Shown: positions 1 through 5,231 of the stretch, one piece after another | How positions within the stretch are numbered: the first letter of the stretch is position 1 | How the letters are laid out: every line of letters begins with the position of its first letter | Assembly: GCA_009835515.1 (NCBI GenBank) | Contig: VXXH01000829.1 | Span: 1 to 5,231, forward strand | DNA from: Candidatus Poribacteria bacterium | Lineage (GTDB): Bacteria > Poribacteria > WGA-4E > WGA-3G | DNA length: 5,231 nt | Direction of reading: 5' to 3' | The notes under the pieces: model-generated | What the model saw: only the letters and a program-made list of their open reading frames with translations | Database searches by the model: none | What the model was told of the DNA's origin: nothing | Program-made: the position numbers and the translations under genes

Positions 1-323
1 TGCCCAAGGTGTGCATCACACCGACTACAGACGACTTCAGTGCGCGGCATGAAAAATATACTGCGGTCTGATTTCGTCTCAATAGATTCGGCGGAAATTG
101 ATTCCCAAAAACTGGGCCACCCTGTCCCAGAGTCAAACTTAGTTTCGGAACTAAAGAGCGGGTTATCGCAACAGATGCAGTGATAGGTACCCTGTTCTTT
201 AGAATCGTGGTATTCCCCCGTAAAAGCGCGTTCTGTACCTTTCTTCCGAGTCACTTTAAATTCTTCTGGTGTGAGTTGTTCTTTCCATTCTTCTTCCGAT
301 TTGATGATTTTTTCTGCACCCAT
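1..323 (-). CDS. msrB: Peptide-methionine (R)-S-oxide reductase MsrB, 3' end cut by window edge
   Basis: The first 107 codons, read from an ATG at 323-321, give a clear MsrB. The family reduces the R epimer of methionine sulfoxide in proteins, usually with thioredoxin as reductant. Visible marks are the FTGEY motif (residues 34-38), the first zinc-binding pair in CICC (C49 and C52), the signature FDSGTGWPSF (63-72) with the substrate-pocket Trp W69, RTEV (94-97), the second zinc pair CSRC (C99 and C102) and the start of the DAHLGH motif (H105). The catalytic cysteine of the RYCxNS motif lies past the left edge, so activity cannot be judged here. T67 occupies the place where many bacterial MsrBs have a resolving cysteine. 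There is no signal peptide, so the enzyme should be cytoplasmic. A strong AGGAG site precedes the start by 6 nt. The 117-bp gap and its own putative promoter suggest it is separate from the upstream operon. Confidence 0.96.
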   Translation of the reverse strand, partial: MGAEKIIKSEEEWKEQLTPEEFKVTRKKGTERAFTGEYHDSKEQGTYHCICCDNPLFSSETKFDSGTGWPSFWESISAESIETKSDRSIFFMPRTEVVCSRCDAHLG

Positions 324-329
324 TTTTTT

Positions 330-334
330 CTCCT
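330..334 (-). promoter_or_regulatory. Ribosome binding site of msrB
   Basis: The minus strand reads AGGAG, inside a longer AGAGGAGA, followed by six A residues and the ATG at 323. Motif and spacing are near ideal and fix the msrB start. Confidence 0.8.
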
Positions 335-380
335 CTCGTGAATATAGGGCAAAACATACTGTTAAAAGTCCTTTCTGAAT

Positions 381-409
381 ACTATGCCATATTTTAAGAA
401 AAAAATCAA
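381..409 (-). promoter_or_regulatory. Putative sigma-70-type promoter for msrB
   Basis: On the minus strand a TTGATT box (409-404) is followed after exactly 17 nt by CATAGT (386-381). Each box matches the consensus (TTGACA, TATAAT) at 4 of 6 positions, and the surroundings are AT-rich. A start about 7 nt downstream would leave a leader of roughly 50 nt before the msrB ATG. The call rests on weak boxes with ideal spacing, in the only gap where msrB could have its own promoter. The -35 box overlaps the T-run of the possible terminator of the preceding operon. Confidence 0.4.
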
Positions 410-449
410 GAATGTTTGAAATCTTGTGTACAATTACACTTCAAGCATT
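399..449 (-). terminator. Possible intrinsic terminator / 3' stem-loop after the glycosyltransferase gene
   Basis: On the minus strand an imperfect inverted repeat runs from 449 to 411. In order the left arm is AATG, TTGAA, GTGTA; the loop is ATTG; the right arm is TACAC, TTCAA, CATT. A one-by-one mismatch separates the outer two blocks, and a 5-nt bulge (AAGAT, 425-421) interrupts the right arm, giving 14 paired bases. Five nucleotides later comes a run of seven T (405-399). The stem includes the TGA stop of the glycosyltransferase (443-441). The stem is AT-rich and the bulge weakens it, so it may be a poor terminator or an RNA-processing or stability element. A smaller alternative stem (CAAGA at 426-422 with TCTTG at 411-407) directly abuts the T-run region. 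Confidence 0.4.
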
Positions 450-1664
450 GTCTTTCTGCTTTCGCTTAACCGCACCTAAGACCCGACACTTTGTCGCCGA
501 CAGAATTTCATAGCGTACCCCACCCCAGGTGATTTTGCGTTGAAATATGGCATATACAGCATTGAGACCCGCGAGAAATACGCCAACTGAGGTGACATAG
601 GAGGAGATGCCGATTGTCTGCCGGACCTTGGGCATGTTTTGGAGCCAGCGCGGTAAGTTTTTGGAATAGAGCCGGTAGCTGAGTGCTTCGAGAAAAAGAA
701 TAAAGATGACCGGTAGTAATTCTCTTCTATGGAATAGAAATGGGATTGATCCGAACACGAAGATACCTTTTGGCAGACACACAACGAGACTCGCAAGCCA
801 TTGCCGCCAAAGTCCCATGTGAAACGTCATAATCATCTGGCGGTTCGTAAACTCGGCAATTTGATGCCATGTGCGATTGGCGGTGTGCGTTACCGCTACA
901 CAGTCTGGGACAAAATGTATCTTATGCTTCACATCTCTCATTGCAAGCGTGGTGTTGAGGTCTTCGATTGTTGCTTGGTCCCAGCGTTCAAGAATTTGTG
1001 CTTTTTCGAGCATCTCACGTCGGAAGGCATTGGAACCTCCCCACACCATTGTGAATGGATGATCGCCCTGGACGCTCATCTGAAAGTTGACCCAGATGGA
1101 TTCCACAAGAGACGCGATGTTCCATGTTTGCGGGAAATAGAACCGTCCACCGACTGTCGTCCCTATATCGGATGCTTGGAGCGGATTCACAAGCAACGTT
1201 AACCAGTCTTCACGAATAGCGACATCTGCATCCACAAATGCGATAACTTCAATATCGTCTGGGAGCCTTTCTATGACCGTTATAAGGTTCTGTACTTTTT
1301 GTGAGCGCGGTAAGTTGTTGTCAACGATGTTCGGGGCTAATAGCACATGGATGTTCGGATGCGGTTCGGCAATTTCACAGAGGTGTGGATAAGAGACATC
1401 ATGTCCTGAATCCGCTTTTTGGTGTGTGACGAAGAAAACCTCGTACGCGCCTGCGTAGTCTTGATGCAGAAGGCCTTTGACGTGTTCTGCTGTGTCAGCG
1501 TCCCATCCGTAATGCGGTGCGATAATTGCTGCTTTTGGGGTGTAGTCCGGTCGCCTCGCGTTGCGTTCGCGCCGCGCATAGAAAAAAGATCGGGTAATGA
1601 TGAGTAGTTGGACAATAAAGAAAAAATAAGCCGTTGCGATAATGTACGTCTGCATAGCGTTCAA
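441..1664 (-). CDS. Membrane-bound glycosyltransferase, family 2 fold, GT21 (ceramide glucosyltransferase)-like
   Basis: The 407-residue protein is a processive-type or lipid-acting GT-A glycosyltransferase. It probably transfers a sugar from a nucleotide-sugar donor to a lipid or glycan at the cytoplasmic face of the inner membrane; the exact substrate cannot be read. An N-terminal membrane span (about 5-24) precedes the catalytic domain (about 43-285), which has the IIAPHYGWD opening (47-55), LLHQDY (65-70), SQKVQN (121-126), the metal/nucleotide-binding DAD (145-147), WGGSNAFRRE (208-217) and the likely catalytic aspartate in EDL (D235). RQMIM (275-279) sits where ceramide glucosyltransferases have (Q/R)xxRW. 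Three hydrophobic segments (about 287-310, 315-330, 350-375) and an ITWGGVRYEI tail (378-387) match bacterial GT21-like proteins. The start chosen is a TTG 3 nt after the DUF4340 stop, with GGAAGAG 6 nt upstream; an ATG at 1655 (Met4) is the alternative, but the same site is 15 nt from it. It is the last gene of the operon. Confidence 0.9.
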   Translation of the reverse strand: MNAMQTYIIATAYFFFIVQLLIITRSFFYARRERNARRPDYTPKAAIIAPHYGWDADTAEHVKGLLHQDYAGAYEVFFVTHQKADSGHDVSYPHLCEIAEPHPNIHVLLAPNIVDNNLPRSQKVQNLITVIERLPDDIEVIAFVDADVAIREDWLTLLVNPLQASDIGTTVGGRFYFPQTWNIASLVESIWVNFQMSVQGDHPFTMVWGGSNAFRREMLEKAQILERWDQATIEDLNTTLAMRDVKHKIHFVPDCVAVTHTANRTWHQIAEFTNRQMIMTFHMGLWRQWLASLVVCLPKGIFVFGSIPFLFHRRELLPVIFILFLEALSYRLYSKNLPRWLQNMPKVRQTIGISSYVTSVGVFLAGLNAVYAIFQRKITWGGVRYEILSATKCRVLGAVKRKQKDNA

Positions 1665-1667
1665 CCG

Positions 1668-3497
1668 TTACTCTTCCGAAGTACGGACCCGTTCAAGTGT
1701 TGTTTTCAGTTTTGGGATGAGTTCTGTATTGAGCAGAAAAATTAAATTCGGTTCATGCTGAAGTCGGGCGTAGAAACGTCCGGACGCTTCTACTTGGTTT
1801 CCGACTTGCAAAGTATATACTTTCTGATTCCGCAGCTCGATGGTCAGCTGCATATTCGGTTTGTCGAAACCTGTGACAGCATCGGTAGGTATAGATTTGT
1901 GCCCTACGAATGCGTCTACCATCAAATTATCAAGTTCGTAAATGATGGCGTTCACTTCGGCGTTGTTTGCATCCTCGCGTACCGGTGCGGTGAGTCGCCA
2001 GTTCGTCCCCAGACGTTGGCATGTGAAAGGTGTTTCCCCAGGCAAGGTCAAAGTCAGCCGAATTGCGTTGTCAATATGGAAGTTGAGGACCTGTTTATCC
2101 CGTAACCACGCTGACCCCAAGGCGATATTATCCATTAAATCACGTTTCACACGGGTGACTTGGTTTGACTGCTCAGGTTTGACATAGACGGTTCCATCCT
2201 GCGTATGGTCGCCGATGAGTAGGACGACTGGCTCGTCTTCACCGCGTTGCGTGAACCCAACTCGGATGAACGGTGATGCTAATCCATAAGAGGCAAGGCT
2301 TTTGGTAGAATCATCGACAAATGCGACAGCCTCAAGAGAATCTACGCCGAAAAGTAGGTCGTCTATTGCCTTCGCGTCTGTTTTTAGTTTTCCTGTCGGC
2401 GTTTGCAATTCCCAGATGTTATCAAGGTTTTTCGTGCAAACAGTTGTCTCCTCGTCTTGTTTGATTTCAATGCGAACCGTATCGATGCGTTGAAAGTCCA
2501 TAACCCGTTTATCCCGCAGATCAAAAACAGATTTATTGAGAAGATTATAGAGGTCTTCAGCGACAGTGTAGATGGCATCTTGATAAACGGAAACCTTGAC
2601 ATAGACACGTCCCTGCGTTCCCGTCTCTGACGGAACTGAAGCACCGATGCCAAGCATGTAAGTGTTATCACCATCTGTGAGTTTCATCTGGATACGTGGA
2701 TCATCTAAACCGGACTTTGCTAACCGTGTGAGGACATTGGCATCAGCACCGTCAGCCTCAAAGGATGACACTTTCAGCGAACGCAATTCCGAAAGCAAAG
2801 TCTCAATTTCTTGGACATCTGCTTCTGTTTTGATCGGGTGTATAACGTGCCATGTCCCGTCTCGTTTTTCACAATTAATTGTGCTTGGTTGGGCGGTGGA
2901 ACCTGAATTCCTATGTATAAACTGAATGCCTGAGACTGTTGCCGGATTGAATTTAATAACCGACCGGTCGCGAAGGTCTGTTGGGGATTTCGTCAGGTCA
3001 TCAAGGGCACTGGATTCGATGAGAAAAATATGTTTTTCCGACTTCTCTTTGGCATAGACAGAAAAGTTAATTGCTTTTTTGCCGATAAAGAAGGTTGCTG
3101 CCGGGGAATCTCCTTCTGTCCAAAGCGAGAATGTTATACTCGGTGTATCCAGTCCATACTGTGCTAACTCCGGCACTTCAAGAGTCTGCTTGATACCTTT
3201 GTTGAGGATATCATCTAACATCTGATTGACTTTCTCGCTGTCAGCATCCGCCTGAAATGGTTTTGCTAACTGCCAGTTATCGGTTGTATCCTTTACCAAT
3301 TTCAGGTCTTGATAGGCCGCATCTGCAAACGCTATTTCCACCTGTTGAACCGCGTCGCGTGCCACACCGTAGACCTGATGAATCGCGGGCTTCTCGTTTT
3401 CAGTCGGTTGATCTGACGGCTCCTGAAAAAACAGGTAGTACGCACCGCCAATGCCTATGAGGAGAACAATGATGACAAGCGTTGTCCGGAAGTTCAC
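1668..3497 (-). CDS. DUF4340 domain protein, membrane-anchored, four tandem repeats
   Basis: The protein is 609 residues long. An N-terminal anchor (about residues 7-24, after VNFRTT) is followed by an extracytoplasmic region of about 580 residues. That region is four copies of one module of about 140 residues, each with a Trp-x-(L/V/I) strand followed by a Pro (W75, W216, W362, W500), an acidic helix and usually a YGLDxP-like turn. LRDR/LRDK closes the first three copies (175-178, 327-330, 465-468). DUF4340 (Pfam) has no established biochemical role; it commonly accompanies GldG-like proteins and ABC-2 permeases, so a structural or accessory role in that transporter is inferred. The start is GTG at 3497-3495: AAGGAGG lies 6 nt upstream, the GTG overlaps the previous TGA as GTGA, and the hydrophobic anchor then begins almost at once. 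A longer reading from a TTG at 3527 would add ten residues encoded by the ribosome binding site itself and is unlikely. Confidence 0.9.
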   Translation of the reverse strand: MNFRTTLVIIVLLIGIGGAYYLFFQEPSDQPTENEKPAIHQVYGVARDAVQQVEIAFADAAYQDLKLVKDTTDNWQLAKPFQADADSEKVNQMLDDILNKGIKQTLEVPELAQYGLDTPSITFSLWTEGDSPAATFFIGKKAINFSVYAKEKSEKHIFLIESSALDDLTKSPTDLRDRSVIKFNPATVSGIQFIHRNSGSTAQPSTINCEKRDGTWHVIHPIKTEADVQEIETLLSELRSLKVSSFEADGADANVLTRLAKSGLDDPRIQMKLTDGDNTYMLGIGASVPSETGTQGRVYVKVSVYQDAIYTVAEDLYNLLNKSVFDLRDKRVMDFQRIDTVRIEIKQDEETTVCTKNLDNIWELQTPTGKLKTDAKAIDDLLFGVDSLEAVAFVDDSTKSLASYGLASPFIRVGFTQRGEDEPVVLLIGDHTQDGTVYVKPEQSNQVTRVKRDLMDNIALGSAWLRDKQVLNFHIDNAIRLTLTLPGETPFTCQRLGTNWRLTAPVREDANNAEVNAIIYELDNLMVDAFVGHKSIPTDAVTGFDKPNMQLTIELRNQKVYTLQVGNQVEASGRFYARLQHEPNLIFLLNTELIPKLKTTLERVRTSEE

Positions 3498-5140
3498 GCG
3501 CTCCCTCCTTCGCGACGCTGCCACCAAACAACTAACCCACCAATGAACACAATTAAAGGGATAAGGAAGACGGAGGTTATCTGCACGAGACGGATATCTT
3601 GGACAGCCATCCGACGCAAGGCTTGTTGCCGCAGATCAATGGGGCGGATAGCGATGAGGTCTTCCTCTAATGTGAGCCAATTGATTGTGGCTAAAAACAG
3701 ATCGCGACTTGCGGATCGAAAAAAGATGTTTGTTGCGAAGTCTGAATCCCCGAAAACAACGATTCGGGTTGGACTTTCTGTCGTTTCAGTTGCTGGATTT
3801 CCGCTTTGAGGACTTGTATCCAGTTGGCGCGGTTCATTTTTTTCTTCAGCTGCGACTGCAATAGATATAGGTCCCGGCATATCTAATCCAGCGGTGTACG
3901 ATTCCGTATTGAAGGTTTCATCAGTTTCACGCTCCGTTTCTGCCCAACTTACACCCGTCGGATTGATAGTTTTTGCGAGGCTTTTCACATCCAGGGCAGG
4001 TTTTCCTGCGCTATCTGCTGCTTTGCGATCTGCCAGTGGTCTAACAGAGCGGGTAACCGCAAACGGGATTGACACTTGCATAGCGGAGCGGGTGATGTCA
4101 TGCGGTTGAAAACTTGAGAAAGGAGCAGTGGGTCCCAGCTCGAAAACAAAGCTGACCCTGTCAACTACCAAGTCGTTTCCTATGCCTATCCCCCATCTTT
4201 TCATCAGTTGAACGAGTCCTCTGTTCACATCTTTTGCGGAGGTTACCGATGGATCAAGCAATAGGAGCAGTTTCCCGTTTTGGGCAAGGTATCTTGACAC
4301 CAATCCGATTTCGTGGGCAGTCAAAGCATTTTTTGGACCGGCAATAACGAGCACCTCACAATCTGCCGGGACAGCCGGTTGCGTCAGGAGTGAGAGGGAG
4401 GCTGCAGCATAATTCTGATTTTCGAGTTCCGCTTTTACTTCGCTATATCCTGTATTGTTGAAATCGCCCAAGGAGCGTTCTTCATGTCCAACGGTAAAAT
4501 AGATTTTCTTTGTCTGTTTTCGGACAAGTTTGAGAATGGCACTTGTGAATTTCTGCTCTTCAAGTGTGGTGACCTTTTCTTGCCGTCCGGGTGTCTCAAA
4601 AATTACTGTACCATCTCTGCGAATATTATACTTCTCTACCAACTGAATGTCAATGTAGGGATTCGCATGAGAGATAGTTAAGAAGTCGGTTTCGCGCTGA
4701 TACAGTGCTAACATCTCTATTGTGCGTTGTCGGTCTGCTGGCGGAACTTTTTCGCTCATAAATGTGGTTATATGAATTTCAGTGTTAAGGGATTTGAGGA
4801 TTTTTTGCGTTGGTTCCGAGAGGCTATAAAGTTGGTCGCGGGTCAGATCAGCCCTTTTATCGAGCCGTTGTACCACGATAGCGTTGACGAAGACCGCTAT
4901 GCCGATAACGCCAACGATACTTAGTGCAACGTTTGCACCGTAGCGGGCTTGACGGCTGATGAAAAAGTTAACAAAGTCGGCAAATCGCAGTCGGGTAAAA
5001 ATAGCCAATGCAGTAAAGCAAAAGAGCAGGAGTATCCAAAAGACAGTTCTTGCTCCAAAAAGCAGGCTTACCACTGCAGCGAAACCAAAAATTACGGCGA
5101 GGAACCCAAGCAGCGGTCCTGTAACGTTTTTGCTCGGCAT
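3494..5140 (-). CDS. GldG-family auxiliary component of an ABC-2 type transport system
   Basis: The 548-residue protein belongs to the GldG / ABC_transp_aux family, which accompanies ABC-2 permeases and is named after the Flavobacterium gliding protein; the substrate in other phyla is unknown. Three N-terminal membrane spans (about 8-29, 32-49, 68-90) lead to the DLTRDQLYSLS motif (98-108), typical of the family just after the membrane. Then come a strand-rich domain with VGHEER (217-222; relatives usually read GHGE), a LLLLLDP strand (291-297), a Pro/Thr/Glu-rich linker (about 431-457), VVFGDSDFATN (461-471) and INWL (486-489), and a final span (about 518-540) with a basic tail. Positive charges at 50-67 and after 540 put the 91-517 domain outside the cytoplasm. 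The ATG at 5140 has GGAG 7 nt upstream and lies 3 nt after the permease stop; the end overlaps the DUF4340 start by 4 nt. The symbol is left empty because a gliding role is unproven. Confidence 0.93.
   Translation of the reverse strand: MPSKNVTGPLLGFLAVIFGFAAVVSLLFGARTVFWILLLFCFTALAIFTRLRFADFVNFFISRQARYGANVALSIVGVIGIAVFVNAIVVQRLDKRADLTRDQLYSLSEPTQKILKSLNTEIHITTFMSEKVPPADRQRTIEMLALYQRETDFLTISHANPYIDIQLVEKYNIRRDGTVIFETPGRQEKVTTLEEQKFTSAILKLVRKQTKKIYFTVGHEERSLGDFNNTGYSEVKAELENQNYAAASLSLLTQPAVPADCEVLVIAGPKNALTAHEIGLVSRYLAQNGKLLLLLDPSVTSAKDVNRGLVQLMKRWGIGIGNDLVVDRVSFVFELGPTAPFSSFQPHDITRSAMQVSIPFAVTRSVRPLADRKAADSAGKPALDVKSLAKTINPTGVSWAETERETDETFNTESYTAGLDMPGPISIAVAAEEKNEPRQLDTSPQSGNPATETTESPTRIVVFGDSDFATNIFFRSASRDLFLATINWLTLEEDLIAIRPIDLRQQALRRMAVQDIRLVQITSVFLIPLIVFIGGLVVWWQRREGGSA
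3504..3510 (-). promoter_or_regulatory. Strong ribosome binding site that sets the DUF4340 GTG start
   Basis: The minus strand reads AAGGAGG, a near-perfect anti-16S match, 6 nt before GTG at 3497. It lies inside the last codons of the GldG-like gene. It argues for the GTG start over the upstream TTG at 3527 and for coupled translation across the GTGA junction. Confidence 0.85.
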
Positions 5141-5143
5141 CTC

Positions 5144-5231
5144 TTATCTCCATTTTGATGACTCAATGGACTTGAACGTCGCAAACAGGCAGACCCCTGT
5201 AAAACTCAGATGGTAGGTAACATCTTTAAGC
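5144..5231 (-). CDS. C-terminal end of an ABC-2 type (GldF-like) permease, cut by window edge
   Basis: Only the last 28 codons and a TAA (5146-5144) are in the window; the reading frame enters from the right edge with one leading base. The peptide starts LKDVTYHLSFTGVCLFATF and ends KSIESSKWR. This matches the usual finish of ABC-2/GldF-type permeases: a short D-x-x-Y-x-LSFT entry into the last membrane helix, then a basic, Trp-containing cytoplasmic tail. The match is from remembered family pattern, supported by the position 3 nt before a GldG-like gene, the standard order for this system. Its ATPase partner would be expected further upstream, outside the window. The remaining protein, including all other membrane spans, cannot be assessed. 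Confidence 0.75.
   Translation of the reverse strand, partial: LKDVTYHLSFTGVCLFATFKSIESSKWR
5148..5151 (-). promoter_or_regulatory. Ribosome binding site of the GldG-like gene
   Basis: GGAG on the minus strand, 7 nt before the ATG at 5140, is embedded in the last sense codons (TGG AGA) of the permease gene. This supports coupling of the two genes. Confidence 0.65.

Noticed and set aside
256..357. 33-codon minus-strand frame starting at an ATG in the msrB leader (357-355), with AAAGGA upstream, overlapping the msrB start
   Set aside because: The AAAGGA is about 11 nt from its ATG, the peptide has no leader-peptide character such as runs of one amino acid, and most of it is out-of-frame msrB sequence.
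801..1202. 133-codon open frame on the plus strand inside the glycosyltransferase gene
   Set aside because: It is antisense to conserved GT motifs, has no recognisable domain, and its composition is explained by the codon pattern of the real gene.
441..1664. Cellulose or hyaluronan synthase identity for the glycosyltransferase
   Set aside because: The protein is too short, has one N-terminal span and no QxxRW or PilZ domain; the motif order fits GT21-like enzymes better.
3498..3527. N-terminal extension of the DUF4340 protein from the TTG at 3527
   Set aside because: The extra ten codons contain the strong ribosome binding site for the GTG start, and the Arg-rich extension is not expected before the anchor.
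4949..5216. Two overlapping plus-strand open frames antisense to the start of the GldG-like gene
   Set aside because: Their Lys/Ser/Gln-rich translations are the mirror of hydrophobic membrane-helix codons on the other strand; no domain or good start signal was seen.
1..5231. Mobile element, CRISPR, toxin-antitoxin or phage defence content
   Set aside because: I saw no direct or terminal repeats, no transposase or nuclease motifs and no repeat-spacer pattern; all but the 324-440 gap and the 3-nt gaps between genes is filled by recognisable genes.

Overview
The window is one tightly packed gene block, transcribed entirely from the minus strand, so it reads from right to left in window coordinates. 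It looks like an ordinary bacterial chromosome with short intergenic gaps. The proteins carry a membrane-anchored, envelope-facing layout with large domains predicted outside the inner membrane. The GldG-like + DUF4340 + ABC-2 permease combination occurs in several Gram-negative-type and uncultured phyla. A lineage such as Poribacteria or a similar candidate phylum is a guess from general resemblance, not something the sequence proves. No mobile element, CRISPR array, tRNA or rRNA was seen.

Layout in transcription order: (1) 5144-5231, the last 28 residues of an ABC-2 type permease whose body lies outside the window. (2) 3494-5140, a 548-residue GldG-family auxiliary component with four predicted membrane spans. 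(3) 1668-3497, a 609-residue DUF4340 protein with one N-terminal membrane anchor and four tandem repeats of the same domain; its real start is a GTG that overlaps the GldG stop codon. (4) 441-1664, a membrane-bound family 2/21-type glycosyltransferase. The joints are 3 nt, a 4-nt overlap and 3 nt, so these four genes are very probably one translationally coupled operon whose promoter and ATPase gene lie beyond the right edge. (5) After a 117-bp gap holding a stem-loop with a U-tract and a plausible sigma-70-like promoter, 1-323 is the 5' part of msrB (methionine sulfoxide reductase B), cut by the left edge before its catalytic cysteine.

How they fit together: permease, GldG-like and DUF4340 proteins are the recurring membrane parts of an uncharacterised ABC transport system, related to the GldFG pair known from Bacteroidetes gliding. 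The glycosyltransferase joined to it suggests, by inference only, work on a lipid or envelope glycan. msrB looks like an independent repair gene. I found no convincing new biological system. The most notable points are the four-fold repeat with a matching cysteine in three repeats of the DUF4340 protein, the glycosyltransferase riding in the transport operon, and the elaborate hairpin at the operon's 3' end.
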